From: Hydrocarboniphaga sp.
Lineage (GTDB): Bacteria > Pseudomonadota > Gammaproteobacteria > Nevskiales > Nevskiaceae
Assembly (NCBI RefSeq): GCF_028291725.1
Contig: NZ_JAQGNT010000036.1
Span: forward strand, 53,344-117,343
Direction of reading: 5' to 3'
DNA length: 64,000 nucleotides
Below the pieces are notes generated by a model that did not search any database, was not told the DNA's origin, and was given only the letters and a program-made list of their open reading frames with translations. Position numbers and translations under genes: made by a program. Within the stretch, counting starts at the first letter, position 1, and every line of letters starts with the position of its first letter. Below are positions 15,384 through 26,183 of the stretch, piece after piece.

Positions 15384-16826
15384 TTAAGCCGCGATGCTGG
15401 CGGCGCGCCCGATGCGGCTGTGCGAATAGCCGTAGAGGAAGTAGACGACCAGGCCGATCGCCATCCAGGTGCCGAACGCGATCCAGGTGTGCGGGCCGAG
15501 CTGGTACATCAAGTAGCTGCAGGACGCCACGCCGAGGAACGGTATCAACGGCGAGGCCGGCGAGCGGAACGGGCGGGGCAGATCCGGGCGCGTCTTGCGC
15601 AGCACGATCACGCCGGCGCAGACGACGACGAAAGCGCCGAGGGTGCCGATGTTGGCGATCTCGGCGAGGCGGCCCAGCGGAATGAAGCCGGCGAATGCCA
15701 GCATGATCACGCCGGACGCCAGAATCGAGCCTAGCGGCGTGCCGGTTTTCGGATGCACGTAGGAGAAGAAACTCGGCAGCAGGCCGTCACGCGCGATTGC
15801 GAACAGCACGCGGGTCAGGCCGAAGTACATCACCAGCATCACCGTGGTCAGGCCGGCGATCGCGCCGATCGAAATCAGTCCGGCAGCCCAGTCCTTGCCG
15901 ATCTGGATCAGCGCGTGCGCAACCGGCGAGGGAACGTTGAGTTCGGTATACGGCACGATACCGGTCAGCAGCGCCGAAACCAGAATGTAGAGGCCGGTGC
16001 AGGCGAACAGCGAGCCGAGAATGCCGATCGGCAGATCGCGCTGCGGGTTCTTGGTTTCCTCGGCGGCGGTGGAGACCGCGTCGAAACCGAGATAAGCGAA
16101 GAAGATCGTCGCCGCGCCCTTGAAGATGCCGTTGATTCCGAAATGAGGCTGGCCTTCGGCGTCGATGACCTGTTCCGGAATGAACGGATGCCAGTTGGCC
16201 GGCGTGACGTGAGGGAACGCGACGACGATGAAGATGCCGATCGCGATCACCTTGACCGTGACCATGATCGCATTGAACTGGCTGCTGACCTTGGCGCCGA
16301 CCGACAGCAGCAGGCCGAGAATCGCGACGATGGTGAACGCCGGCAGGTTGATCAGGCCCGGCGTTTTCGGGTCGAACGGCGTATGCGTCAGCGCTTCCGG
16401 CAGGCCCAGACCGATGGTGCGCAGGCCGTCGGCCGCATAGCCCGACCAGCCGGCCGACACCGCCGGGATCGCCACCGAATATTCGCAGATCAGCATCCAG
16501 CCGATGATCCAGGCCGGGAACTCGCCCAGCGCCGCGTAGCCGTAACCGTAGGCGCTGCCGCTGCCGCCGATCGATGAGGCCATCTCGGCATACGACAGTG
16601 CCGCGCAGGCGCAGGCGAAGCCGGCGACCACGAACGACAGGATCACTGCCGGGCCGGCCTGGGTCGCCGCGGTGATGCCGCTGAGCACGAAGATGCCGGC
16701 CCCGATGATCGCGCCGATGCCGAGCAGGGTCAGGTCGGTGGCGCTGAGCACGCGCTTGAGCCCGGATTCCGAACTGCCGTCGGTGACGATCGCTTTGGTG
16801 CGCAGCAGCTTGGCGGACAGACTCAT
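15384..16826 (-). CDS. APC-family amino-acid permease
   Basis: A 480-residue integral membrane protein with about 12 hydrophobic helices. The family signature TLLGIGAIIGAGIFVLSG lies in the first helix, followed by SYAEMASSIGGSGSAYGYGYAALGEFPAWIIGW and FFAYLGFDAVSTAAEETKNPQRDLP. These resemble the cationic amino-acid transporter (YfnA/CAT) subgroup. The start at 16826 is preceded by AGGGAGA at good spacing; an in-frame extension to 16970 lacks such a site. Three bases separate it from the AgcS gene, suggesting a two-gene amino-acid uptake operon. Confidence 0.92.
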   Translation of the reverse strand: MSLSAKLLRTKAIVTDGSSESGLKRVLSATDLTLLGIGAIIGAGIFVLSGITAATQAGPAVILSFVVAGFACACAALSYAEMASSIGGSGSAYGYGYAALGEFPAWIIGWMLICEYSVAIPAVSAGWSGYAADGLRTIGLGLPEALTHTPFDPKTPGLINLPAFTIVAILGLLLSVGAKVSSQFNAIMVTVKVIAIGIFIVVAFPHVTPANWHPFIPEQVIDAEGQPHFGINGIFKGAATIFFAYLGFDAVSTAAEETKNPQRDLPIGILGSLFACTGLYILVSALLTGIVPYTELNVPSPVAHALIQIGKDWAAGLISIGAIAGLTTVMLVMYFGLTRVLFAIARDGLLPSFFSYVHPKTGTPLGSILASGVIMLAFAGFIPLGRLAEIANIGTLGAFVVVCAGVIVLRKTRPDLPRPFRSPASPLIPFLGVASCSYLMYQLGPHTWIAFGTWMAIGLVVYFLYGYSHSRIGRAASIAA

Positions 16827-16972
16827 TGATTCTCCCTGGGATGCTTTATAGGTCTTGATAAACAGCTTGATGACCGGACGCGTTGCGCCCGATGTTCGCA
16901 GGAAGTATGCCCCGGCGGTACGCAGCCCGCCTGAGCAGGTTCCCGTCGTTGTGCCAGCATCGCCGCGCAAAG

Positions 16973-17008
16973 AAAAACGGCCGGATGCGGGAAGCTCGCA
17001 TCCGGCCG
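16973..17008 (-). terminator. Rho-independent terminator after the lipoprotein gene
   Basis: A perfect 12-base stem (CGGCCGGATGCG, 16978-16989; 16997-17008) with a seven-base loop is followed by TTTTT when read on the minus strand. It ends the OmpA-lipoprotein unit and separates it from the permease operon. Confidence 0.93.
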
Positions 17009-17051
17009 TCGGGGCCGTCCACGTTCGGGGCGGCGAGCAGCGTACAGGCGC

Positions 17052-17819
17052 TTACGGCGCAGTGACGAAGTGGCCGCCCGTGCACAGCTCGTGCACATAC
17101 ATGGCTTCACCGACATTGGCCGAGAGCACGTTGGGCGTCAGTGCGATCGACGCGGTGTCGAAGTCCTTGGTGGTCTTCACGCCGACGAACAGACGGTCCT
17201 CGCCGACCAGGTTCTGGCCCAGCAGGTCCAGCGCGGATTCGTCGACCAGGATTTCTTCCTGCTGGGTATCGCCGAGGAAGGTGCGCACCGCGACCTGGTT
17301 GAGCAGCGAGGCTTCGAGTACCGCGGCCGGGAAGCGCACCGCGAATACCGCGTAATGGCCTGCGGACACCGTCTGATTGGCATGAACCAGCAGATCGACC
17401 GAGTCGATGATGCCCAGCAGGCCCAGCGTCAGCGAGTACGTCGCGAACGTGGACAGCTTGTTGTCGATGACCAGGTCCTTGTTGCTGACGCTGTTGAGCA
17501 GCGCGGTCAGAGTTTCGCCGCCGAGGCTGTTCAGCAAGGTGGTCAGCGGGCCGCCGACCAGGCCGCCGGTGGCGACCTCGGTGGTGGCGCCGGTGGTCAG
17601 CGCCTGGATGCCGGCTTCACAGATGAAGTTGCCGGTGATCGCGGTGCCGTTTTCGGCAATCGTCGTCGGCGTGGTGCCGTCATTCGGAAACAGCCCGCTA
17701 TCGTCGCTGTCGTCGAACCCGCTGTCGGTGCTGCCATCGCCCTGAGCGTCACAACCCGACAAAGTTACCGCCGCGACAAGCGCGGCCAAAGCCAATGCCT
17801 TCACGTTCCATCGCTTCAC
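17052..17819 (-). CDS. Secreted lipoprotein of unknown function
   Basis: The 255-residue protein has a lipobox (VTLSGC, about residue 23), followed by an Asp/Ser-rich linker (DGSTDSGFDDSDDSG). The rest (FICEAGIQALTTGATTEVATGGLVGG, leucine-rich helices, then LTPNVLSANVGEAMYVHELCTGGHF) is not a family I recognise. Two cysteines (FICEAG and HELCTGG) could form a disulfide. The GTG at 17819 was chosen because GGGAGAA lies eight bases upstream and the signal peptide follows at once. It lies 87 bases after the OmpA-type gene and shares its terminator, so joint expression is likely. Confidence 0.7.
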   Translation of the reverse strand: MKRWNVKALALAALVAAVTLSGCDAQGDGSTDSGFDDSDDSGLFPNDGTTPTTIAENGTAITGNFICEAGIQALTTGATTEVATGGLVGGPLTTLLNSLGGETLTALLNSVSNKDLVIDNKLSTFATYSLTLGLLGIIDSVDLLVHANQTVSAGHYAVFAVRFPAAVLEASLLNQVAVRTFLGDTQQEEILVDESALDLLGQNLVGEDRLFVGVKTTKDFDTASIALTPNVLSANVGEAMYVHELCTGGHFVTAP

Positions 17820-17906
17820 GTTTGCTTCTCCCGGAGTACCGCATTTCGATTCGAACAGGTGCGCAGTCGAGCGACTGCGCCCCGGACCATGTGCTTCTGC
17901 CGGCAA

Positions 17907-19184
17907 TTACTGCGCCGGGGCCGGCTCGTCGGTGCTGGGCGGAGCCTCCTCCGCCGGAGGCGGAGTCTCTTCGGCAGGTGCCGGTGCCGGGGTTTCTTCG
18001 GCTGCCGGAGGCGGAGCGGGTTCGGACGGCGCGGCCATGCCCGAATCGGCGCCCGGCAGCGCCGCGCCGCTGGCGTCGACTGGCACGCTCGGCGGCGCGG
18101 TCTGGCCGGCGATGTGCAGTTCCACGCGGCGGTTGAGCGCGCGGCCTGCGTCGGTGTTGTTGTCCGCCACCGGATGGCCTTCACCCATGCCCTTGGCTGT
18201 CAGCTTGTCGCCGGAGACGCCCTGCTCGATCAGGAAGTTGCGCACCGAGTCGGCGCGCAGCTGCGACAGCTTCATGTTGTAGGCGTCGCTGCCCTTGCTG
18301 TCGGTATGGCCTTCCAGGGTCATCGGCACGTCCTTGAAGTGCGCAACCTTCAGCGCCACGTCTTCGAGGATCTTGCGCGAATCCGGAGTCAGCGAGGCCT
18401 TGTCGAACTCGAAGTTGACACCGGTCAGCGTGATCACCTGCTCCAGGCCGCAGCCGACGCCGTCGACCGGCATGCCGGTCGGGGTGCCTGGGCACTTGTC
18501 GAACTGGTCCGGGACGCCGTCGCCATCGCTGTCGGCCATGGTTTCGGTCTTGACCACTTCGGTGGGTTCGACCGGAGGCGGCGGTACGACGTGCGGCTGC
18601 TCGTAGGGTGACAGCGGCAGCTCGATGCCGACGCTGTAGCGGAAGTCGTTCTGGCCGCCATCGAAATCGTCATAAATGTAGCGGGCCTCGGCGCGCAGGC
18701 GGAAGCCGTAAGTGCCATAAGGCCGCGTCACGACGCCGATGCCGGCATTGCCGTAGACGCCGAACTTGTCGTCTTTGTCAGGAACGACGTCGTTATAGTT
18801 GCCGCCGACGCCCAGCAACAGAAAGGGTGAGAACGTGCGGCGCTGATTCAGCGAATAGACCAGATCCAGACCGCCGCCGGTGCGGTAGAAGTCGGTCATG
18901 TTGGCTTCGTCGGTTTCCAGATTCTGGGCAAAGGCCTGAGCCTCCCAGAACCAGTTGCCGTGGCCGAGCTGGCGGCCGTAGTAGGCGCCGACGCCCCAGC
19001 CGTCACTGGGCAGGCGCGCCTTGTCCAGATCGAGGTAACTACCGAGGATGCCAACGTAACTCAGTGTGGGCTTTTCGGCATCGTTGCCTGAGGATGCCTC
19101 GTCCTGTGCGTCTGCGTGATGGGATGCGAGAGAAACGATCACGGCTGCGATCGCGGCCGCGGCTTTGCGGCGTGCAAATTTCAT
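17907..19184 (-). CDS. OmpA-family outer-membrane protein with proline/alanine-rich tail
   Basis: The 425-residue protein has a signal peptide (AAAAIAAVIVSLASHHADAQ), an N-terminal barrel (about 40-195), a TSP3 linker (DSDGDGVPDQFDKCPGTPTG) and an OmpA peptidoglycan-binding domain (about 245-355) with TLEGHTDSKGSDAYNMKLSQ and NRRVELHIAG. A low-complexity tail rich in P, A and E (about 365-425) follows and is not part of the usual OmpA fold; it may span the cell wall or be exposed. AAGGGAG precedes the start. It is paralogous to the gene at 10241. Confidence 0.9.
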   Translation of the reverse strand: MKFARRKAAAAIAAVIVSLASHHADAQDEASSGNDAEKPTLSYVGILGSYLDLDKARLPSDGWGVGAYYGRQLGHGNWFWEAQAFAQNLETDEANMTDFYRTGGGLDLVYSLNQRRTFSPFLLLGVGGNYNDVVPDKDDKFGVYGNAGIGVVTRPYGTYGFRLRAEARYIYDDFDGGQNDFRYSVGIELPLSPYEQPHVVPPPPVEPTEVVKTETMADSDGDGVPDQFDKCPGTPTGMPVDGVGCGLEQVITLTGVNFEFDKASLTPDSRKILEDVALKVAHFKDVPMTLEGHTDSKGSDAYNMKLSQLRADSVRNFLIEQGVSGDKLTAKGMGEGHPVADNNTDAGRALNRRVELHIAGQTAPPSVPVDASGAALPGADSGMAAPSEPAPPPAAEETPAPAPAEETPPPAEEAPPSTDEPAPAQ

Positions 19185-19358
19185 AGTGAAACTCCCTTTT
19201 TGAAAACACCCTTGGCTTAGGCCCGCGCGACGCGAATCAAGCCAGTCGCCGCCCGGTTTTTCGGATGCTACTGCGCAAAAGCTTAAGCCAAACTGAGATT
19301 GGTGTCAGCGAAGTGCCTGTATTGCATCCCGGATTTTCGTTTCATTTTGTGTCACCCC

Positions 19359-19385
19359 CTTGAAAGCGGGCGCCAGGTGCCCAAG
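19359..19385 (+). promoter_or_regulatory. Sigma-32-like heat-shock promoter of groESL
   Basis: CTTGAA at 19359-19364 preceded by CCC, then a 15-base spacer, then CCCAAG at 19380-19385, resembles the RpoH consensus (CTTGAA-N13-17-CCCCAT). It lies just upstream of a CIRCE-like operator and about 145 bases before groES. In the rest of this 343-base gene-free stretch (19185-19527) I see nothing else certain. Confidence 0.65.
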
Positions 19386-19387
19386 AA

Positions 19388-19414
19388 TTAGCAGCCTTCG
19401 TAGTAGAGTGCTAA
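19388..19414. promoter_or_regulatory. CIRCE-type HrcA operator, one arm degenerate
   Basis: The right arm GAGTGCTAA (19406-19414) matches the CIRCE consensus exactly. The left arm TTAGCAGCC (19388-19396) differs from TTAGCACTC at two positions. The spacer is the canonical nine bases. HrcA binding here would repress groESL at normal temperature. Confidence 0.75.
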
Positions 19415-19527
19415 CAATGGGCTGGAGGACGACCCACAAGAATCGTCCCCGGACGGTTAGTACGGCTACACGATGAGGTCCTGGGAATCGAATCAACCAA
19501 GCAACATTTAAGATTTAGGAGTGTTCT

Positions 19528-19818
19528 ATGAGTCTGCGTCCCCTGCACGATCGCGTGATCGTCAAGCGTCTTGAAGAAGAAAAGAAGTCCGCCGGCGGCA
19601 TCCTGATCCCGGATTCCGCGGCCGAGAAACCCACTCGCGCCGAAGTGATCGCCGTGGGCCCGGGCAAACGTTCCGACGACGGCAAGGTTCAGCCGGTCGA
19701 CGTCAAGAAGGGCGACATCGTGCTGATCGGCAAGTACTCCGGCAGCGAGATCAAGGATGACGGGCAGGATCTGGTCGTGCTGCGCGAAGACGACATCCTC
19801 GCCGTCATCACCAAGTAA
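19528..19818 (+). CDS. groES: Co-chaperonin GroES
   Basis: A 96-residue Gro[23 protein letters not shown], the mobile loop [16 protein letters not shown], and [12 protein letters not shown] near the C-terminus. It forms the heptameric lid of the GroEL chamber in the cytoplasm. TTAGGAG precedes the start. groEL follows after 45 bases, and the operon carries both a sigma-32-like promoter and a CIRCE-like site. Confidence 0.98.
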   Translation: MSLRPLHDRVIVKRLEEEKKSAGGILIPDSAAEKPTRAEVIAVGPGKRSDDGKVQPVDVKKGDIVLIGKYSGSEIKDDGQDLVVLREDDILAVITK

Positions 19819-19857
19819 GCCTTGCTCGCAACTTCCCCTATTTAGCTTCAGGAGTAG

Positions 19858-21519
<1,662 letters not shown>

Positions 21520-21534
21520 TGTCGTCCTGACAAG

Positions 21535-21560
21535 ACGCCGCCATCCCTGGCGGCGTTTTT
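21535..21560 (+). terminator. First groEL terminator
   Basis: Nine-base stem ACGCCGCCA/TGGCGGCGT with a four-base loop (TCCC), then TTTTT, starting 16 bases after the groEL stop. Confidence 0.93.
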
Positions 21561-21583
21561 CAACACAAGCAGTCGCTGCAACG

Positions 21584-21613
21584 ATCGGGGCGCCTTCGGG
21601 CGCCCCGATTTTT
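21584..21613 (+). terminator. Second terminator, UUCG tetraloop
   Basis: Eleven-base perfect stem ATCGGGGCGCC/GGCGCCCCGAT closed by TTCG and followed by TTTT. In tandem with the previous one it insulates the cas operon from groESL transcription. Confidence 0.93.
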
Positions 21614-21700
21614 ATGCGTGACGTAAGTCTGATACGAAATCATTTGTAGGCTCGTAAGCTGTGGCAAATCTATCCCGTGTCGTTATTGGGGGCGCCGGTG

Positions 21701-24391
21701 ATGGCGAGTTACTGGGAGTACTGGGGTAAGGCGCGACCGGAGGCCGGCGCTCTGGCTTGGCATCCATTGCCTTGTCACTGCCTCGACGTGGCAGCGGTGG
21801 GCAAGACGTTTCTGCTTCAAGCCCATGAGCTGCGCGACTTTTGGGCATCGCGCCTGGGGCTGTCAGGCGAGGCGTTCGTTGACGCCTGTACGTTCTTTCT
21901 AACGATGCACGATCTCGGCAAATTCTCACCGGCATTCCAAGCGCAGAGGGCTGATCTGCTTGCGCAGTTGCAGGGTGGGCGCACCATGCTCAAACCCTAC
22001 GGCCCTTATTTTCACGACAGCCTCGGTGCTGTACTGGTGGGTGATTGGGAGTTCTGCGCGTCTGTTCCTTGGTTGGACGCATTGCTCAGCGGCGCGGATT
22101 TCGAGGCCGGGCAGTGCTGGTTCCACGCTGTCACGGGCCATCATGGTCAACCACCCAGGGTTGACACCCACCTCGCCGCTCACTTTTATCCGCCCGACAT
22201 TCTCGCCGCGCGTGAGTTTGTGGACGACGCGGGCAGTCTGCTCTGGCCCGCGTCAAGTCGCGACGCCTGGGCCGCGAGCCTGCCCGGCATCAGGCTTGAC
22301 GATCATCGCCGATTCTCGTGGTGGCTTGCTGGGCTGGCGGTGCTTTCCGATTGGCTGGGTTCCAACACCGAATACTTTCCCTACTGCGCGCCTTCGGATG
22401 CACTGGAACTCTATTGGCGAAAAGCACAACTGCAGGCGGTACGAGCGCTCGAAAACAGCGGCGTACTACCACGGGCGGTAGCAGAGGAACAAGCGTTCGG
22501 CGCGTTGTTCCCGCGTATCCGCGACTCGGGTACACCCTTGCAGCAGAATTGCGCGCGGATCGCGTTGGCCAAGGCTCCGCAGCTCTTCGTGCTCGAAGAC
22601 GTTACCGGCGCGGGCAAGACCGAGGCGGCGGTAATGCTTGCACATCGCTTGCTCTCTGCGGGTCGGGGCCAGGGTCTGTACTTTGCGTTGCCAACAATGG
22701 CAACAGCCAACCAGATGTATGAGCGCATTGGTGCGGTGTACGACCAACTGTTTGCGACGGGTAGCCAGCCATCGCTGGTCCTGGCGCATGGCGCGCGCGA
22801 TTTGTCCGCCGCCTTCCGCGCCAGCGTGCTGCCCGAGGGCGTCGCGGAGCCCGAATACGAGAAAGACGAAACGGCGAGTCAGCGCTGCACGGTGTGGCTT
22901 GCCGATACACGCAAGGCCGCGCTGCTGGCGCAAGTGGGCGTTGGCACCATCGATCAGGCGCTGATGGCGGTCCTTCCGGTCAAGCACCAGTCGCTGCGAC
23001 TTCTGGGCCTGTTCGGCAAGGTGCTGATCGTCGATGAGGTTCACGCCTGCGACAGCTATATCTTTGGCTTGCTGAAGGAACTCTTGCGATTCCATTGCGA
23101 AGCAGGAGGCTCTGCGATCCTTCTCTCCGCTACGCTGCCACAGCAGATGCGCCGCGAGTTGTGCGCAATCTACGCGCCGCGGCACGCGCCCGTCTCGGTC
23201 AGCTATCCGCTTCTTACGCACGCGCACGCTGAGGCGCTCACCGAACAGGAAGTGGCGACGCGACCGCAGGTAGCGCGACGGGTCGAAGTGCAGTGGTTGC
23301 GCAGCAGCGCTGATTGCGAGCGCAGCGTCTTGGATGCCGCTCGGCAAGGCAAGGCCGTGTGCTGGATTCGCAATACGGTTGCACAAGCCATCGCGAGCTA
23401 TAGCACTCTGCGTGCGCAGCATCCGGAAACGCAGCTGTTCCACGCGCGCTTTGCCTTAGGCGATCGACTGCGTATCGAGGGCGAGGCATTGCATCGCTTT
23501 GGCCGCACCGGCAGCGACCGTGCCGGCCAAGTGCTGGTCGCAACTCAAGTCGTCGAACAGTCCCTGGACCTGGACTTCGATCTGATGATCAGCGATGTCG
23601 CGCCCATCGACCTGCTGGTTCAGCGCGCGGGCCGCGTGCATCGTCATGATCGCGGTGAGCGCGGCATGCCGACTCTGCTGGTGCATGCGCCGCAGGCGCT
23701 TCCGGATGCCGATGCGCGCTGGCTGGGATCGGAACTGCGCAACAGCGGCTACGTCTATCCCGACCTCGCGCGGCTGTGGCTGACCGTGGACGAGTTGAGC
23801 CGACGCGGCGGCTGGCGAATGCCGGAGGACGCGCGTGAACTGATCGAATCGGTCTATGGTCCGGACGCGGAAGATCGCCTGCCCGAAGGGCTTCGTGGCG
23901 TGCTCGATGCGCAGGCGGGCAATCGGCAAGCCGCGAAAAGCCTGGCGCTCACCAACACTCTGAGCCTGCCCACAGGCTACGCCTATGGTTCTGCCCCGCT
24001 CAGCAACTGGCTGAGCGAAGCCTATACGCCCACACGCCTTGGCGAGCCCACCGCGACGCTGCACCTGCTCAAATGGGCCGAAGGCTGTTTGACGGACTTC
24101 TGCCCCGACCCTGATCCGCGTCGAGCAGCGGGTTTGAGCCGCCTGAGTGTTCGCGCGGCGCAGGTCAACGAAGCGGCGGAGCCGGCTAATCCTGCTTTGG
24201 CTGCCCAACTGCAAGCTTGGCGTGAACGCATGGGCCGCGGGGCGAAGTGGGTGGTGCCGGTACCTATGTGTTGGAGTGGCGGACAGTGGACGGGTAAGGC
24301 GCAGTGGAAGGGCGAGCAAGGAGCAATCGCCACGCGATATCTGTCCTACACCGACGATGCGGGGCTCGAAATCGTCCGGAAAAAGTCATGA
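21701..24391 (+). CDS. cas3: CRISPR-associated helicase-nuclease Cas3 (type I-E)
   Basis: Cas3 (896 residues) is recruited by Cascade to unwind and degrade target DNA. The N-terminal HD nuclease shows His21, His26 and Asp29 (WHPLPCHCLD) and the HD pair His70-Asp71 (MHDLGKFSPAFQ). The superfamily 2 helicase follows with Walker A (DVTGAGKTEAA, about residue 300), DEVH (VDEVHACDSY, about 443), LLSATLP and motif VI QRAGRVHRHDRGE. Length and order are standard. The ATG at 21701 was chosen over the in-frame start at 21677 because GGGGG lies upstream and MASYWEYWGK is family-like. It opens the cas operon. Confidence 0.96.
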   Translation: MASYWEYWGKARPEAGALAWHPLPCHCLDVAAVGKTFLLQAHELRDFWASRLGLSGEAFVDACTFFLTMHDLGKFSPAFQAQRADLLAQLQGGRTMLKPYGPYFHDSLGAVLVGDWEFCASVPWLDALLSGADFEAGQCWFHAVTGHHGQPPRVDTHLAAHFYPPDILAAREFVDDAGSLLWPASSRDAWAASLPGIRLDDHRRFSWWLAGLAVLSDWLGSNTEYFPYCAPSDALELYWRKAQLQAVRALENSGVLPRAVAEEQAFGALFPRIRDSGTPLQQNCARIALAKAPQLFVLEDVTGAGKTEAAVMLAHRLLSAGRGQGLYFALPTMATANQMYERIGAVYDQLFATGSQPSLVLAHGARDLSAAFRASVLPEGVAEPEYEKDETASQRCTVWLADTRKAALLAQVGVGTIDQALMAVLPVKHQSLRLLGLFGKVLIVDEVHACDSYIFGLLKELLRFHCEAGGSAILLSATLPQQMRRELCAIYAPRHAPVSVSYPLLTHAHAEALTEQEVATRPQVARRVEVQWLRSSADCERSVLDAARQGKAVCWIRNTVAQAIASYSTLRAQHPETQLFHARFALGDRLRIEGEALHRFGRTGSDRAGQVLVATQVVEQSLDLDFDLMISDVAPIDLLVQRAGRVHRHDRGERGMPTLLVHAPQALPDADARWLGSELRNSGYVYPDLARLWLTVDELSRRGGWRMPEDARELIESVYGPDAEDRLPEGLRGVLDAQAGNRQAAKSLALTNTLSLPTGYAYGSAPLSNWLSEAYTPTRLGEPTATLHLLKWAEGCLTDFCPDPDPRRAAGLSRLSVRAAQVNEAAEPANPALAAQLQAWRERMGRGAKWVVPVPMCWSGGQWTGKAQWKGEQGAIATRYLSYTDDAGLEIVRKKS

Positions 24392-24446
24392 GATTGGGTC
24401 CATTTGTTGGGCCTCTGATGGTTTAGCGTTCGGTGCAGGAGGAAAC

Positions 24447-26183
24447 ATGAACTTGATCGAAGATCGTTGGCTTCCGGTAGTCCGTGCCCAGGGCTACGCG
24501 CGCATCGCGCCTTGGGAGATCGCTGACACGGAGAATCCGGTGCTGCGTCTCGCAGCGACGCGGCCGGATTTCAACGCGAGCCTGCTGCAATTTCTGATCG
24601 GCCTGATCCAGACCGCCTGCCCACCGACGGGCACGCAGGACTGGGTTGCTGGTTACGTGCAGCCGCCCGGCCCCGATGCGTTGCGATCCACGCTCGCTCC
24701 GCTGGCGCCCTGGTTTGCGCTTGGCGGCGATGGTGCGCGCTTCATGCAGGACTTTGCGCCGCAGGATTTGGCTGAGCAGGAACCCGACGACATCGCGGCG
24801 CTGTTGATCGAATCCCCAGGCGAGCAGTCCACCAAGTTCAACAAGGATTTGTTCGTCAAGCGTGGCGGGGTGCAGGCACTTTGCCCGCCCTGTGCGGCCG
24901 CGGCGTTGTTGACCTTGCAGACTAATGCTCCGGCGGGCGGAGCGGGCAACAACACCTCGCTGCGCGGTGGAGGGCCATTGACCACTTTTGTTGCCGCCAC
25001 GGGGCAGGACGCGCTCCCGACCACATTGTGGCGAGCGGTTTGGCTCAACGTGCTGGAACGGGCCAGCGTTGGCCCCAATCACCCGCAGGCGGAGATGAAT
25101 GATCCCACGCTGATCTTTCCCTGGGCGACCCCGACGCGCACCAGCCAGGACAGCAACAGCGTGGCACGAAAAGCCGCCAGGAAAACGGGCGGTGACGCTC
25201 CGGAAAAGCACCGGCCGCAAGTCACCTACGCGGACGGACATCCCCTGCACGTGTTCTGGGCGACGCCGCGCCGCATCGTGCTCGACCTTACGAGCGCCGA
25301 TTCAGGGGAGTGCGACCTTTGTGGAGAGGCGAGTCCGCATCGCGTGCGTCAGTACCGTGCGCGTAACTACGGCGCCAACTACACCACCGGCTGGCGGCAT
25401 CCCTTGTCGCCGTACTACCGACTCAAGCCGACTGATGTCGAGTGGATGCCGTTGCACCCCAAGGGCGGCATGAACTACCGCGACTGGCTCGGGCTGGTGG
25501 GCGCATGCGTTCCCACCGTTGAGCGCGCCGCCGTGGTCGCTGAGTTCGCAATGAAGCGACGCGAAGCGTTATCGCGGCACTTGCGTAACCCGCGACGTTT
25601 GCCATTTCGTCTCTACGCCTGCGGTTACGACATGGACAACATGAAACCGCTGTGCTGGCACGAGTCGCACATGCCGCTGCCGGCGGTGGAATCCCGGTAC
25701 ATCGAGGATGTCGTCAGCCAGTGGATCGATTCCGCGGAACTGGCGGCAAGCTCTCTGCGCATGGCGCTCAAGAGCGCCTGGTTTTCGCCCGGTGCCACGG
25801 TCCGGGCGGATTTTGATTTTGCAACGGATGCCTACTGGCAGGCTACGGAGCCGGAGTTCTATCGCCTTCTCGATGTCCTAAGCGAAGCAAGCGTCGAAGC
25901 GCGCGCCAGCGACGAGGCGCTGCTCGAATTCCGTCTGCGCTGGCATCAAGGCCTGCGCCGCGCAGCCGAACAGTTGTTCGAGCAGTACGCTGAAAGCGGC
26001 CCTGCCGAACAGGGCAACGCCAAACGAGTGGCGCTCGCGCGGCATCAACTGATGCGGAATCTCGATGGCGCCAAGCTCAAGAACGCCTTGGGTTTGCCGG
26101 ACGACATGCCTGCGAGCAGCAAGCCGGCAAAGTCTGCCTCGCGCAGGGCCGCGGCGAATAAAGCAGGAGCCACCCCAGCATGA
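24447..26183 (+). CDS. casA: Type I-E Cascade large subunit Cse1 (CasA, Cas8e)
   Basis: Cse1 recognises the PAM and recruits Cas3. The 578-residue protein begins MNLIEDRWLPVVRA, the typical Cse1 start, with QTNAPAGGAGNNTSLRGGGPLTT in the L1-loop region and two CxxC pairs (LCPPCA and CDLCGE) that probably bind zinc. A four-helix C-terminal bundle ends in a lysine/alanine-rich tail (SKPAKSASRRAAANKAG). GCAGGAGG six bases before the ATG fixes the start; a longer open frame overlapping cas3 is rejected. It is 55 bases after cas3 and overlaps cse2 by four bases. Confidence 0.95.
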   Translation: MNLIEDRWLPVVRAQGYARIAPWEIADTENPVLRLAATRPDFNASLLQFLIGLIQTACPPTGTQDWVAGYVQPPGPDALRSTLAPLAPWFALGGDGARFMQDFAPQDLAEQEPDDIAALLIESPGEQSTKFNKDLFVKRGGVQALCPPCAAAALLTLQTNAPAGGAGNNTSLRGGGPLTTFVAATGQDALPTTLWRAVWLNVLERASVGPNHPQAEMNDPTLIFPWATPTRTSQDSNSVARKAARKTGGDAPEKHRPQVTYADGHPLHVFWATPRRIVLDLTSADSGECDLCGEASPHRVRQYRARNYGANYTTGWRHPLSPYYRLKPTDVEWMPLHPKGGMNYRDWLGLVGACVPTVERAAVVAEFAMKRREALSRHLRNPRRLPFRLYACGYDMDNMKPLCWHESHMPLPAVESRYIEDVVSQWIDSAELAASSLRMALKSAWFSPGATVRADFDFATDAYWQATEPEFYRLLDVLSEASVEARASDEALLEFRLRWHQGLRRAAEQLFEQYAESGPAEQGNAKRVALARHQLMRNLDGAKLKNALGLPDDMPASSKPAKSASRRAAANKAGATPA

